The notes under the pieces were generated by a model that saw only the letters and a program-made list of their open reading frames with translations, was not told where the DNA came from and made no database searches. This document shows positions 52,836-62,841 of a stretch of 64,000 nucleotides of DNA, piece after piece. Source of the stretch: Olavius algarvensis Delta 4 endosymbiont. GTDB lineage: Bacteria; Desulfobacterota; Desulfobacteria; Desulfobacterales; CAJINA01. Numbering within the stretch: the first letter of the stretch is position 1; every line of letters begins with the position of its first letter. The position numbers and the translations under genes are program-made. The stretch spans positions 1 to 64,000 of the forward strand of contig CAJINA010000176.1 in assembly GCA_905176665.1 (NCBI GenBank). Direction: 5' to 3'.

Positions 52836-52875
52836 GCGCGCGCCGGTAGATCCTATCGGCGCGCGCCCGTTTTTT
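52836..52875 (+). terminator. Attenuator-type terminator after aapJ
   Basis: 14-bp stem GCGCGCGCCGGTAG / CTATCGGCGCGCGC (one G-T pair), a 3-base loop, then CCGTTTTTT. A strong intrinsic terminator inside the operon will end most transcripts after aapJ and so keep binding protein in excess over permease. Confidence 0.82.
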
Positions 52876-52902
52876 CCACCGGCCAGGAAGTTAAGTAATT
52901 AG

Positions 52903-54075
52903 ATGAGCGCTACCGCACCGGAAAAAGTGCCCTTTCTGAGGGACCCCGACAAGCGGGCCATACTATACCAGATCGGCGTGGCCGCCATGGTCGCCCTGCT
53001 GGGGTACTATCTCATTTCCAATGCGCTGGCGAACCTCGAGCGGCAGGCCATCGCTACCGGCTTCGGTTTTGTTGAAAAGGAATCCGCCTTTGAGATCGGC
53101 GAGACCCTTATTTCCTATTCCGCGGCCGACACCTATGGCAAAGCGCTGGTGGTCGGCGCCCTCAATACGCTGCTGGTTTCGTTTATCGGCATCACTTTGA
53201 CGGTGATCCTGGGGACTTTTATCGGTATCGCCCGCCTGTCCACCAACTGGCTGGTTTCCAAGCTGGCCTCGGCATATATCGAAGTTTTCCAGGACATACC
53301 GGTCCTGCTGCAGCTGTTTTTCTGGTACGCGTTTTTCTATGAAATGCTGCCGTCCCCCCGCCAGGCCCTGAATCCGTTTACAGGCCTGTTCGTGTGTAAC
53401 CGGGGTATGATTTTCGCGATACCTGAATCCCACCCGGCATTCAAATATATGGGTTTTGCTTTCTTGGCCGGATGTGTTCTGGTCTTCTTCATGCGTCGCT
53501 GGGCCCGTAAAAGGCAGGCCCTGACTGGTCAGTCTTTCCCGGTATTCAGCACCGGCCTGGCCCTTTTGGTCGGTCTGCCGCTGGTGGCTTGGCTGCTGGG
53601 CGGCATGCCGACTGCGATGAGCATACCGGAGCTGAAAGGTTTCAATTTCAAGGGGGGGCTCAGCGTCAGCCCCGAGTTCAGCGCGCTGTTGCTGGGGCTG
53701 GTGCTGTACACGGCGGCTTTTGTGGCTGAAGTTGTCCGGGCCGGCATTCAATCCGTAAGCCACGGTCAGTCCGAAGCGGCGATGGCCATCGGACTGAAAC
53801 CGGGCCAGGTATTGAATTTGGTCATCCTGCCCCAGGCCCTGCGGGTAATTATCCCGCCGCTGACCAGCCAGATGCTCAACCTGACCAAGAACAGCAGTCT
53901 GGCAGTGGCCATCGGATACCCGGATTTCGTCTCCGTGGCCGGGACGACGATTAACCAGACCGGACAGGCCATGGAAGGCGTCGCCCTGATCATGGCCGTG
54001 TATCTTTGCTTCAGTCTGGCGACATCCGCGTTTATGAACTGGTATAACAAAAAAATGAAACTGGTTGAACGCTAA
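52903..54075 (+). CDS. aapQ: Aap transporter permease AapQ
   Basis: 390 aa permease, long like AapQ, with an N-terminal membrane segment (ILYQIGVAAMVALLGYYLI), a periplasmic loop, and a BPD permease core ending in the EAA motif EVVRAGIQSVSHGQSEAAMAIG. ATG start; ribosome site weak (AGGAAG 16 bases away). Pairs with AapM, which begins 27 bp later. Confidence 0.92.
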   Translation: MSATAPEKVPFLRDPDKRAILYQIGVAAMVALLGYYLISNALANLERQAIATGFGFVEKESAFEIGETLISYSAADTYGKALVVGALNTLLVSFIGITLTVILGTFIGIARLSTNWLVSKLASAYIEVFQDIPVLLQLFFWYAFFYEMLPSPRQALNPFTGLFVCNRGMIFAIPESHPAFKYMGFAFLAGCVLVFFMRRWARKRQALTGQSFPVFSTGLALLVGLPLVAWLLGGMPTAMSIPELKGFNFKGGLSVSPEFSALLLGLVLYTAAFVAEVVRAGIQSVSHGQSEAAMAIGLKPGQVLNLVILPQALRVIIPPLTSQMLNLTKNSSLAVAIGYPDFVSVAGTTINQTGQAMEGVALIMAVYLCFSLATSAFMNWYNKKMKLVER

Positions 54076-54102
54076 CATCGCTGCGGCGATCCAACGCACA
54101 CT

Positions 54103-55206
54103 ATGAAAGCACCGACTAACATATCGGAACCCACTCCGGAGAAAGATATCAAACCCCCGGTTATAGAAGTCGGGGTGATTGGCTGGATGCGGAAAAATCT
54201 ATTCAACGGTTGGTTCAACTCCGTGTTGACCCTGTTGACGCTGCTCCTGCTCTGGAAAAGCGTTCCGCCGTTTATCCAGTGGGCCTTTCTGGAAAGTTCC
54301 TGGTTTGCCGGCAGCGAAGCGTGCCGGGAATCCTCGGGCGCCTGTTGGTCAGTGGTGACCAGCAATATCCGTTTCATCACGTTTGGCTTTTTCCCCCATG
54401 AACAGCAGTGGCGGCCGCTGGCGGCCATGATCCTGCTCGTATGCCTGCTTTTCTACAGCCAGGACCGTACCCGCTGGAACCGCTACCTGGCCTGGGCCTG
54501 GCTTATCGGCCTGTTTATCATGGGGTTGCTGATGAAGGGCGGCCTGTTCGGAATCGAGTCCGTCGAGAGTTCGCAATGGGGCGGCCTCCCGCTGACGCTC
54601 CTGCTTTCGGTATTTGGACTGACGGCCGCTTACCCGTTGGGGGTGGTGCTGGCCTTGGGACGCCAATCCAAGATGCCCGTGGTCAAAACGCTCTGCGTCA
54701 TTTACATTGAAATGATCCGGGGGGTGCCGCTGATCAGCCTCTTGTTTATGTCGTCGGTCGTTTTTCCGCTTTTTCTGCCGGAAGGGATGACGGTGGATAA
54801 GATCCTCAGGGCCCAGGTGGCCATTATTCTGTTCACCGCTGCTTATGTAGCCGAGGTTGTGCGCGGCGGACTGCAGGGCATGAACAAAGGGCAGTATGAG
54901 GCGGCCGAATCCCTGGGGCTGAATTATTACCAGACCATGCGGCTGGTGATCCTGCCGCAGGCATTGAAGATCGTCATTCCGCCCACGGTCAGCGTGCTTA
55001 TTTCAGCTTTCAAGGATACGTCTCTGGTGGTCATTATCGCCTTGTACGATATTCTGAAGACAACCCAGTCGGTGCTGTCCGATCCAAAATGGATGGGATA
55101 CTCGGCTGAATCATATATCTTCCTGGCGATTGTGTATTTCGTCTGCTGTTTTTTCATGTCCAATTACAGTCGGCGTTTGGAGCGGGAACTGGACAGAAGC
55201 CTGTAG
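54103..55206 (+). CDS. aapM: Aap transporter permease AapM
   Basis: 367 aa permease with the same extended layout as AapQ. N-terminal membrane region, several further segments and EAA motif EVVRGGLQGMNKGQYEAAESLG, ILPQALKIVIPP. Start ATG; the ribosome site is weak. It forms the membrane channel with AapQ. A hairpin made of ATCGAA hexads lies between its end and aapP. Confidence 0.92.
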   Translation: MKAPTNISEPTPEKDIKPPVIEVGVIGWMRKNLFNGWFNSVLTLLTLLLLWKSVPPFIQWAFLESSWFAGSEACRESSGACWSVVTSNIRFITFGFFPHEQQWRPLAAMILLVCLLFYSQDRTRWNRYLAWAWLIGLFIMGLLMKGGLFGIESVESSQWGGLPLTLLLSVFGLTAAYPLGVVLALGRQSKMPVVKTLCVIYIEMIRGVPLISLLFMSSVVFPLFLPEGMTVDKILRAQVAIILFTAAYVAEVVRGGLQGMNKGQYEAAESLGLNYYQTMRLVILPQALKIVIPPTVSVLISAFKDTSLVVIIALYDILKTTQSVLSDPKWMGYSAESYIFLAIVYFVCCFFMSNYSRRLERELDRSL

Positions 55207-55228
55207 CTACACTTTCGGATTTCAGGCT

Positions 55229-55334
55229 AAATCGAAATCGGTATCGAAATCGAAATCGGGTTTGGCTTTTTAGGAGAAGACGGCGGATTCTGCTTTCGAT
55301 TTCGATCCCGATTTCGATAGCGATTTCGATTTTT
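55229..55334 (+). repeat. Inverted hexad-repeat hairpin between aapM and aapP
   Basis: The left arm (55229-55260) is a run of ATCGAA-type 6-base units and the right arm (55293-55334) is a run of TTCGAT units, so they pair over about 30 bp around a 32-base loop, followed by TTTTT. It may stabilise the aapM mRNA end or attenuate aapP. Confidence 0.65.
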
Positions 55335-55367
55335 AACACGTAACATGTAGAATACAGAGAGCAGGTC

Positions 55368-56144
55368 ATGAATCAGGAAAACTCGGAAAACACCCAGGCC
55401 AAAGCCGGCGAGGCGCCGATCATTGAAATCATCGATATGCATAAATGGTTTGGTGACTTTCACGTATTGCAGGAGATCAACCTCCAGGTCGCGCGGGGCG
55501 AGCGGATTGTTATTTGTGGACCCTCCGGGTCCGGTAAATCCACCCTGATCAGGTGTATCAACCGGCTTGAAGAGCACCAGCGCGGCAAGATCATTGTCGA
55601 TGGCACCGAACTGACCAACGATCTGAAAAATATTGAAAAAATACGGGCGGAAGTGGGTATGGTGTTCCAGCATTTCAACCTGTTTCCGCATCTAACCATC
55701 GTTGAGAATCTGACCCTGGGGCCGATCTGGGTTCGGAAAACGCCCAAAAAGGAAGCCGAAGAGACAGCCATGTACTACCTTGAGAAAGTGCATATTGCCG
55801 AGCAGGCCCAAAAGTACCCCGGGCAACTATCCGGCGGCCAGCAGCAACGGGTTGCCATTGCAAGAAGCCTTTGCATGAAACCGAATGTCATGCTCTTTGA
55901 CGAGCCTACATCCGCACTTGATCCGGAGATGGTCAAAGAGGTCCTGGATGTTGTGATCAGTCTTGCTCAGGAAGGAATGACCATGCTGGTTGTTTCCCAT
56001 GAGATGGGATTCGCAAAAAGCGTTGCACACCGGGTTATGTTCATGGATTATGGGAAAATTGTCGAGAGCAACACGCCCGTTGAATTTTTCGAGAACCCGC
56101 AACACGATCGAACGAAACTTTTTCTCAGCCAGATTCTCGATTAA
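55368..56144 (+). CDS. aapP: Aap transporter ATPase AapP
   Basis: 258 aa ABC ATPase. Walker [11 protein letters not shown]-loop [13 protein letters not shown], signature LSGGQQQR, Walker [15 protein letters not shown], switch His VSHEMGF. Length and sequence match AapP/GlnQ. ATG start with AGCAGG. Its TAA stop is immediately followed by TAGAAGCCATCT, an end of the hairpin element family. Confidence 0.94.
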   Translation: MNQENSENTQAKAGEAPIIEIIDMHKWFGDFHVLQEINLQVARGERIVICGPSGSGKSTLIRCINRLEEHQRGKIIVDGTELTNDLKNIEKIRAEVGMVFQHFNLFPHLTIVENLTLGPIWVRKTPKKEAEETAMYYLEKVHIAEQAQKYPGQLSGGQQQRVAIARSLCMKPNVMLFDEPTSALDPEMVKEVLDVVISLAQEGMTMLVVSHEMGFAKSVAHRVMFMDYGKIVESNTPVEFFENPQHDRTKLFLSQILD

Positions 56145-56160
56145 TAGAAGCCATCTGCCT
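56145..56160 (+). repeat. Solo left end of the hairpin element family
   Basis: TAGAAGCCATCTGCCT directly after the aapP TAA. It matches the first 12 bases of element A exactly; the remainder diverges, so this is a truncated or decayed copy. Confidence 0.45.
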
Positions 56161-56348
56161 ATCAGGATACTGACGCATTTATTGAAGGGCGGACTGTGCC
56201 CCTGCCACCCCACGGGAAATATACCAGAATTGACACAATTGGGTTGATTGGAAACGGGATTAAGCTAACCGGACAGATGATTTAACTGTGAAGATCATTG
56301 ATGAATTCGTAAAAAGTCGAATGCATCATCAGTATCGGATAAATATAT

Positions 56349-57725
56349 ATGAAACCGATAGTAGCCATCGTCGGCAGGCCCAATGTCGGCAAATCCACGC
56401 TCTTTAATCGCATTACCCGAACCAGGGAAGCCCTGGTCGACGATGCACCGGGAGTCACAAGGGACCGGCATTACAGGGATACCAGTTGGGACGAGGTAGA
56501 ATTCACAATTGTCGATACCGGCGGGTTTGTGGAAACGGATGAAGACGCATTTGCTCTCAAAATAAGGGAGCAGGTCCACCAGGCGATCGAAGACGCGGAT
56601 GCAGTCATTTTCGTTCTGGACGGCAAAGGCGGGATCTCACCTTACGATCGTGAAATGGCCCATATTCTCAGGACCGTTGAAAAGCCTGTTTTTTATACCG
56701 TCAATAAAATAGACAGCGTCGAGCAGGAAGAAAACCTTTTTGAATTTTACTCCCTGGGAGTAGAAAAATTGTATCCGATTTCCGCTGAGCATAAATACGG
56801 GGTGCCTGATTTTCTGGATGCCCTGGTGGCAACCTTCCCGGCCCAGGCGTCACCGGAAGCAGCCGATATGATCAAGGTGGCCGTGGCCGGGAGACCCAAC
56901 GCCGGTAAGTCGTCGCTGATCAACCGGCTTCTGGGCGAAGATCGACTCGTCGTCAGTGATGTGCCCGGCACCACCCGTGACGCCATTGACAGTGTGTGCC
57001 GGTTTGACGGCAAACCATACTTGCTCATCGACACCGCCGGTATCCGCCGTAAAGGCAAGGTGTCCAAGAAAATAGAAAAATTTTCAATTATCAAGGCACT
57101 CAGGAGTTTGGACCGCTGTGACGTGGCCCTGATTGTCATCGATGCCGACGAAGGCATTACCGACCAGGACATCAGCGTGGCGGGCTACGCCCATGACCGG
57201 GGCTGCGGCTGTGTTTTCCTCCTGAACAAGTGGGACCTGATCGAGAAGGACCACACCACGGTCAAACGTTACTACGAGCGCCTGCGCATGGAAGCCAAGT
57301 TCCTCCAGTTTGCCCCGGCCGTCACTATTTCGGCCCTCACCGGTCAGCGTATCAGTCGCATCTTCAAGCTGGTGGATGAGGTCTATGCCCAATTCGCCAC
57401 CCGCATCAGCACGGGGCCCTTAAACAAACTCCTCGAGCGGGCGGTCGAACGCAATGAACCTCCGCTGCACAAAGGCAAGCGGCTCAAGTTCTATTTCGCG
57501 ACCCAGGTGACCGCCAAACCGCCCACATTCGTGCTGTTTGTAAACTATCCCGAAGCGGTTCATTTTTCGTACCGACGGTACCTGACAAATAAAATCAGGG
57601 CCGGCGCCGGGCTTGATAGCACCCCGATCAGGTTAATGTTCCGCCAGCGCACGGGAGCGATTGATTTCGGGAGCCGCAAAAAGAAGGATACCCGGCGTTC
57701 GAAAAAGGGGCGTAAAAAAAGATAA
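56349..57725 (+). CDS. der: Ribosome biogenesis GTPase Der (EngA)
   Basis: 458 aa with two tandem GTPase domains and a KH-like C-terminus, acting in 50S subunit maturation. First domain: [17 protein letters not shown]. Second: [20 protein letters not shown]. The C-terminal [23 protein letters not shown] segment and basic tail are typical. ATG start; ribosome site weak. It overlaps rarA by one base (TAATG). Confidence 0.96.
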   Translation: MKPIVAIVGRPNVGKSTLFNRITRTREALVDDAPGVTRDRHYRDTSWDEVEFTIVDTGGFVETDEDAFALKIREQVHQAIEDADAVIFVLDGKGGISPYDREMAHILRTVEKPVFYTVNKIDSVEQEENLFEFYSLGVEKLYPISAEHKYGVPDFLDALVATFPAQASPEAADMIKVAVAGRPNAGKSSLINRLLGEDRLVVSDVPGTTRDAIDSVCRFDGKPYLLIDTAGIRRKGKVSKKIEKFSIIKALRSLDRCDVALIVIDADEGITDQDISVAGYAHDRGCGCVFLLNKWDLIEKDHTTVKRYYERLRMEAKFLQFAPAVTISALTGQRISRIFKLVDEVYAQFATRISTGPLNKLLERAVERNEPPLHKGKRLKFYFATQVTAKPPTFVLFVNYPEAVHFSYRRYLTNKIRAGAGLDSTPIRLMFRQRTGAIDFGSRKKKDTRRSKKGRKKR

Positions 57726-59074
57726 TGGACCTTTTCGAATACAGCTCGCAAAAAGCCACCGCCCCCACCAGACCCCTGGCGGAAAGGATGCGACCGCAAA
57801 CCCTTGACGAGGTGGTGGGCCAGGAGCGGATTACCGGACCGGGGACCCTGATTCGATGTGCCATCGAAGATGATCGCATCTTCTCCATGATTCTCTGGGG
57901 GCCGCCTGGATGCGGCAAGACCACCCTGGCCCGCATCGTGGCTAAGGAAACCGATTCCTATTTTGTCGAGTTTTCGGCGGTTCTTTCCGGTGTCAAGGAT
58001 ATCCGGGCCGTGATCAGTGCCGCCCAGACCCAGTTGAACCTGCACCGCCGGCGGACCATTTTATTCGTGGATGAAATCCACCGCTTCAATAAAGCCCAGC
58101 AGGATGCTTTTCTGCAGCATGTCGAAAACGGCCTCATTACCCTGATTGGGGCGACCACTGAGAACCCTTCGTTTGAGGTCATACCGGCCCTGCTATCGCG
58201 CTGCCGGGTTGTGACCCTGGTTGCCCTGGCCGCGGACGATATGCAGATGGTGATCGAGCGCGCACTGGTCGACGCGGAAAACGGATTCGGCGCCCTGGAT
58301 GTGAGGCTTGCACCCGAAGCCCGGGATCATCTGGTGGCCAGCGCGGATGGAGATGTTCGGGCCGCATTGAACGCGCTCGAGATCGTTGGTACGGTACTCG
58401 CGAAACGTGCTGCCGACCAGGACCCGGACAATCGCGCGGTTACGCTGGATATGGTGGAAAAAGCGCTGCAAAAAAAGGCCCTGCTTTACGATAAATCCGG
58501 GGAGCAGCACTACAACCTCATTTCAGCCCTGCATAAGAGCCTGCGGGGCAGCGACCCTGATGCGGCCATCTATTGGCTGACACGCATGCTCGAAGCCGGC
58601 GAGGATCCTTTCTATGTAGCCCGGCGCATGGTGCGGTTTGCCTCCGAGGATGTGGGCAATGCCGATCCGTTTGCGCTGACGATCACCATGAATGCCATGG
58701 AGGCTTTTCGCTTTCTGGGGCATCCGGAAGGGGATCTGGCCCTCATTCAGGCGGCGGTCTATCTGGCGACGGCTCCCAAGAGCAACAGTCTCTATCGGGC
58801 CCATAAAATAGTCCAGAAAACGGTTGCCGATACCGGGGCGCTGCCGGTGCCCCTGCACATCCGTAATGCGCCAACCGGGTTGATGAAAGAATTGGGCTAC
58901 GGTCGGGGTTACAAGTACGCCCACGATTATCGGGAAGCAGTGGTTGAGCAGACCTATCTGCCTGACCAGCTCCAGGGTACGCGTTTTTACGAGCCGACCG
59001 ATCGGGGCTTTGAAAAGACCGTAAAACAACGCCTTGAAAAATGGCAACGCCTGAAAAAGGAAGTGCCCGAATAA
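57725..59074 (+). CDS. rarA: Replication-associated recombination protein A
   Basis: 449 aa AAA+ ATPase of the RarA/MgsA/WRNIP1 family, acting at stalled replication forks. RPQTLDEVVGQERITG box, Walker A GPPGCGKTT, Walker B ILFVDEIHRFNKAQQDA, sensor 1 LIGATTENPSF, and C-terminal clamp-related segments (LRGSDPDAAIYWLTRML, YKYAHDY). The start is coupled to der. Confidence 0.95.
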   Translation: MDLFEYSSQKATAPTRPLAERMRPQTLDEVVGQERITGPGTLIRCAIEDDRIFSMILWGPPGCGKTTLARIVAKETDSYFVEFSAVLSGVKDIRAVISAAQTQLNLHRRRTILFVDEIHRFNKAQQDAFLQHVENGLITLIGATTENPSFEVIPALLSRCRVVTLVALAADDMQMVIERALVDAENGFGALDVRLAPEARDHLVASADGDVRAALNALEIVGTVLAKRAADQDPDNRAVTLDMVEKALQKKALLYDKSGEQHYNLISALHKSLRGSDPDAAIYWLTRMLEAGEDPFYVARRMVRFASEDVGNADPFALTITMNAMEAFRFLGHPEGDLALIQAAVYLATAPKSNSLYRAHKIVQKTVADTGALPVPLHIRNAPTGLMKELGYGRGYKYAHDYREAVVEQTYLPDQLQGTRFYEPTDRGFEKTVKQRLEKWQRLKKEVPE

Positions 59075-59123
59075 GAACGCTCCGTATAATCTAATTTACC
59101 ATTTCTACGTTAGGGAGGACGAC

Positions 59124-60047
59124 ATGCGCTTAATCACACGTTCCGATTTTGACGGCCTGGTTTGCGCGGTACTGCTTGAGGAACTCGGTATCATTGACGA
59201 AATCCTCTACGTACATCCCAAGGATGTTCAGGATGAGAAAGTGCCGGTGAATGAAAATGATGTCCTGGCCAACGTCCCTTTCGCCGAGGGCTGCGGCCTG
59301 TGGTTCGATCATCATTCCAGCGAAGAAGAGCGCATGCGGCTGGGGGGCAGTTTTAACGGTGCCAGTCAACCGGAGCCCAGTGCCGCCCGGGTGATTGCCA
59401 ACTATTATAGCCGGGATGAGGCCCATGCGGCCAAACTGGAACGATTTGACGAGCTGTTGATGATTGTAGATATTGCGGATGCGGCACAGTTTACCGAAGC
59501 CGACATATTGGATCCACGCGGTTGGATGATGCTGGCGTTTATAGCCGACCCCCGCACGGGCCTTGGTTACCACCAGGGTTTCCGGATATCCAACTTCGAG
59601 CTGATGCATGCGCTGCCCGAATTGATACGCGCCAAGGACATCGAGGAGATCATGCAGCTTCCCGATGTCGTGGAACGGGTCGAGTATTACCAGAACCAAA
59701 CCGAAGTCTATAAGAAATTCCTGGAAGAAAACGTCCAGGTGGACGGGGATGTTATTCTACTCGATCTACGGGGCGTGGATCCGATACCCACAGGGAATCG
59801 ATTCATGGAGTATGTCCTCTTTCCTCAGCAGAACATTTCCGTACGGGTGGTGGACGGTAAAAACAAAGCGTTTGCCATGGTTTCCATCGGGCACAGCACC
59901 ATAAGCCGCACCTCCACGGTGGATGTGGGCGCCCTGATGCTCAGTTACGGTGGCGGTGGACATAAGAAAGTGGGCACCTGCCAGGTGCCATATGATAGTG
60001 TCGATGAAATATTAGAAGAAATTATGGAAGCCCTGCAAGCGGCGTGA
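59124..60047 (+). CDS. DHH-family phosphoesterase
   Basis: 307 aa. DHH domain motifs: ITRSDFDGLVCAVL (DxD), then WFDHHSSEE (DHH), and a DIADAAQ aspartate; the DHHA1 domain ends with SYGGGGHKKVGT (GGGH). Family members hydrolyse phosphoester bonds in nano-RNA, pAp, cyclic dinucleotides or polyphosphate. ATG start with AGGGAGG. Which substrate is used cannot be decided. Confidence 0.88.
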   Translation: MRLITRSDFDGLVCAVLLEELGIIDEILYVHPKDVQDEKVPVNENDVLANVPFAEGCGLWFDHHSSEEERMRLGGSFNGASQPEPSAARVIANYYSRDEAHAAKLERFDELLMIVDIADAAQFTEADILDPRGWMMLAFIADPRTGLGYHQGFRISNFELMHALPELIRAKDIEEIMQLPDVVERVEYYQNQTEVYKKFLEENVQVDGDVILLDLRGVDPIPTGNRFMEYVLFPQQNISVRVVDGKNKAFAMVSIGHSTISRTSTVDVGALMLSYGGGGHKKVGTCQVPYDSVDEILEEIMEALQAA

Positions 60048-60057
60048 CTGCGTCCGG

Positions 60058-60843
60058 TCAATCGTTGACCGGGTTCGTCTGAAAGGTGATGCGGCGAACC
60101 GGGGGCGAACCGGCAGGATCGGTTCGGTCGTCATGTGTGCGTTCAAAAAAATCCAGGTGCCCGCTGCGGTCGATGGTCACCAGGGAGGAGCAGCGGGTTC
60201 CGTAGACCGGGCTCTTGATGAAAAGGGGCGCCAGGATACGCTCCCACGCAAGGCCCACGCCGGTTTCCGGCAACTTATCGTCCGGTGGCTGGGTGCGGTC
60301 GCCCAACACTTCGAAGACCGTTTTCGGGGACAGGCCGCTGCCTGACACAGCGTTTTTGAACAATGCCACCCCCCGGTCGACTTTGGGCCAGGGTGTATCC
60401 AGCAAGTGGTTGCTCAACCCGTGCCACCCGGCCGGTATCGATTTGACCTCGCCCTCGCGATTGGAAAAAAAGCACAGCTCTTCTCCATCATATACAACCA
60501 GGTTAAAGCCGTTGTATTCGTCGGCTGATCGGCTCAGTTTTTCCAGGTATTCATAAGCCGGTGTGCCGCCGGACAGAAAGTCGGTCACGAGGGTGCCCCG
60601 GGTTGGAGCATTCGCTTTTATATCCTTCGGATCCCGGTAATTTGTCAGGGCTGCCAGGCATCCGTCGGGGCTTACCCCCATCCAGGTGCCGCCGCCTTGT
60701 AGATCACGCCCGGCAGCGATTCGCGGATTGTCCGTCCAGACTTCCAGCGGTGCTGTCGGCCGTTCATAAAATTCGTCCCGGTTGGCCGCCAGCAGCAGCT
60801 TGTAATCCGGGTGGCTGTTATACGCCAGAAGGATCAGACACAT
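60058..60843 (-). CDS. NRDE-family (TANGO2-like) protein
   Basis: 261 aa with the diagnostic N-terminus MCLILLAYNSHPDYKLLLAANRDEFYERP, containing the NRDE motif and the leading Cys2 (possible N-terminal nucleophile). GGTWMGV and LTNYRDP follow as in the family. Eukaryotic TANGO2 has been linked to haem handling and lipid metabolism; the bacterial function is unsettled. ATG at 60843. Confidence 0.9.
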   Translation of the reverse strand: MCLILLAYNSHPDYKLLLAANRDEFYERPTAPLEVWTDNPRIAAGRDLQGGGTWMGVSPDGCLAALTNYRDPKDIKANAPTRGTLVTDFLSGGTPAYEYLEKLSRSADEYNGFNLVVYDGEELCFFSNREGEVKSIPAGWHGLSNHLLDTPWPKVDRGVALFKNAVSGSGLSPKTVFEVLGDRTQPPDDKLPETGVGLAWERILAPLFIKSPVYGTRCSSLVTIDRSGHLDFFERTHDDRTDPAGSPPVRRITFQTNPVND

Positions 60844-60899
60844 GTTTGCCCACCATTGACCTGCTGCTGTTTAAGTGCTAAGGCTCCAAGCACCTGTTT

Positions 60900-61043
60900 G
60901 GAAGCCAACGCAAAAAAGCCTTTTGGCCCAATCTCGGCGTTGGCCGCTCGGTTCAGATCCTCGAAATACCCATTGTATTCCTCCGGTCTGAACCTTACGG
61001 CCGCCTTGACCTTGAACCAAAATTCATTTTTGAGCTGGCTTCC
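60900..61043. mobile_element. Hairpin/TIR element E
   Basis: 144 bp with ends GGAAGCCAACGCAAAAAAG and CATTTTTGAGCTGGCTTCC (about 16/19 complementary). The interior is close to the family consensus: CCTTTTGGCCCAATCTCGGC, then GATCCTCGAAATACC, GTATTCCTCCGG and CCTTGAACCAAAATTC. It lies between the divergent NRDE and thiolase genes, so in a promoter region. Confidence 0.7.
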
Positions 61044-61094
61044 CGAGATGAGAGTAAGACATTTTTCCAGGTTTTTCAATAAGGAGGAAGTATA

Positions 61095-62381
61095 ATGAAA
61101 GAAGTTGTAATTGTTGGCGGATGCCGAACCGCGGTTGGTAATTTCGGTGGTTCGCTTAAAACGGTGCCGGTAGTGGATCTCGGTGCCATTGTCATGAAAA
61201 ATCTCCTGAAAAAACTCAACCTGCGGCCGGTGCCGCCTGCCGATAACGGCGATCTGGCCCCCGCCAAGTTGAAAGACCAGGGACTTATCGAACTGGAGCA
61301 GGATGCCTATGATTATGATGAAGCGGCTACTCCGGTAGCGCTCGATGAGGTGATCATGGGTAACGTGCTGCAGGCCAACCAGGGGCAGAACCCCGCCCGC
61401 CAGGCGATGATCCGGGCCGGCATATCCAAGGAAACGCCGGCGTTCACCATTAACAAGGTTTGCGGTTCCGGGCTCAAAGCCATTGCGCTGGCCGCGGCAT
61501 CCATCATGAGTGGTCAGGCCGATGCGATCATGGCCGGCGGTCAGGAAAATATGAGCATGGTGCCGCTGGCCTTGCCCAAGGCCCGCTGGGGACACCGCAT
61601 GGAACTGACCGGGGTGGGCGATATCTATGACCTGATGGTATTTGACGGCCTTTATGAAATTTTTTACGGCTATCACATGGGTGTGACGGCGGAAAATATC
61701 GCGGCTCTTTACGACATCAGTCGCCAGGAACAGGATGAACTGGGGGTGCTCAGCCACAACCGGGCCATGGCGGCAATCCAGGACGGTACGTTCGCCAAGG
61801 AGATCGTTCCGGTCACCATCAAGTCCCGTAAGGGCGATATCTTGTTTGATACCGATGAAAGGCCCATGGATACCACCCTGGAAAAAATGGGTAAACTGCG
61901 TCCGGCCTTCAAGAAAGACGGCAGCGTAACCGCTGGAAATGCCTCTGGAATCAATGACGGTGCCGCTGCGGTGCTGGTGATGAGCGCTGACAAAGCCGCC
62001 GAATTGGGGCTGGAACCGATCGTCAAAATTCGCGCGTTCGCTTCCGGCGGTCTCGATCCGGCCTACATGGGCCTCGGGCCGGTACCGGCGGTTCGCAAGG
62101 CTCTGCAGCGCGCTGCCATGACCGTGGCAGATCTGAACCTGATCGAACTCAATGAAGCCTTTGCCGCCCAGGCCATCGGCTGCATGCGGGAACTGGATAT
62201 CGCCACCGACAAACCGAACGAATTGGGCAGCGGAATTTCACTGGGTCATCCCATTGGGGCGACCGGTGCGCGCCAGATGGTTTCCGGCATGTATCAGATG
62301 GAGAGAAAAGGCTATAATTCCGGTCTCATAACCATGTGTATCGGCGGCGGGATGGGGATGGCCATGATCATTGAACGGTAG
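61095..62381 (+). CDS. Thiolase (acetyl-CoA acetyltransferase family)
   Basis: 428 aa biosynthetic/degradative thiolase, catalysing 3-ketoacyl-CoA thiolysis or acetoacetyl-CoA formation. Nucleophile Cys in KVCGSGLKA, NEAFAAQAI, and GHPIGATGARQ; the final catalytic Cys is in TMCIGGGMGM. An insertion of about 35 residues (PPADNGDLAPAKLKDQGLIELEQ region) enlarges it over the usual ~392 aa. ATG with AAGGAGGA. Monocistronic by position. Confidence 0.93.
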   Translation: MKEVVIVGGCRTAVGNFGGSLKTVPVVDLGAIVMKNLLKKLNLRPVPPADNGDLAPAKLKDQGLIELEQDAYDYDEAATPVALDEVIMGNVLQANQGQNPARQAMIRAGISKETPAFTINKVCGSGLKAIALAAASIMSGQADAIMAGGQENMSMVPLALPKARWGHRMELTGVGDIYDLMVFDGLYEIFYGYHMGVTAENIAALYDISRQEQDELGVLSHNRAMAAIQDGTFAKEIVPVTIKSRKGDILFDTDERPMDTTLEKMGKLRPAFKKDGSVTAGNASGINDGAAAVLVMSADKAAELGLEPIVKIRAFASGGLDPAYMGLGPVPAVRKALQRAAMTVADLNLIELNEAFAAQAIGCMRELDIATDKPNELGSGISLGHPIGATGARQMVSGMYQMERKGYNSGLITMCIGGGMGMAMIIER

Positions 62382-62535
62382 CCTGGAAAAGACCGGTTTT
62401 TTCTTTACATCCTGAGCGGTTACTGATAATATTCGCCAGTTTTTATAGCGAGCCCAAAAGCCCGGCTTCGGGCTACGGCAGCAGGTGAAAATGCGGCAGC
62501 CAGCCGAAGTGCAACTTACCCTGATGAGGTGAACG

Positions 62536-62694
62536 ATGACAGTTAGCAGGAGATTGGGAACCCTGGTTTTCTTTTTGGTACCGGCCATCGTCGGTGGCGG
62601 TATTATCTATGCTCTGACCCATGGAGATTATACCTCCGTTGCTATTTATGAGGTGATCCTGTACATCTTTGCCGGCTCGCTTGTCAGCAAGTAA
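62536..62694 (+). CDS. Small membrane peptide, 52 aa
   Basis: A frame MTVSRRLGTLVFFLVPAIVG and onward, ending GSLVSK, with a ribosome site GAGGTGA five bases before the ATG. It contains two hydrophobic stretches (about residues 8-24 and 37-48) and positive residues at the N-terminus, so a small inner-membrane protein is likely. No homologue recognised. It is too short for ordinary callers. Confidence 0.55.
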   Translation: MTVSRRLGTLVFFLVPAIVGGGIIYALTHGDYTSVAIYEVILYIFAGSLVSK

Positions 62695-62841
62695 TCCACC
62701 TGCCCCGCAGCTTGCACGCATCCTTTCACATGAACACCCGTGGCATCGGTTCCCGCGGCATGGAAACCGGTGCCACTGTTTTTTCAGGACGGCGATCATT
62801 AAAATAACTCATTGCCCGCCACCGCGCTATTTGGAGGTAAC

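Noticed and set aside
52963-54099. 378-codon antisense frame over aapQ
   Set aside because: Gln/His/Arg-rich shadow of a membrane protein gene.
62456-62484. Hairpin AGCCC/GGGCT as terminator of the thiolase gene
   Set aside because: No T-run on the plus strand; the T-run is on the minus strand, where no gene ends.
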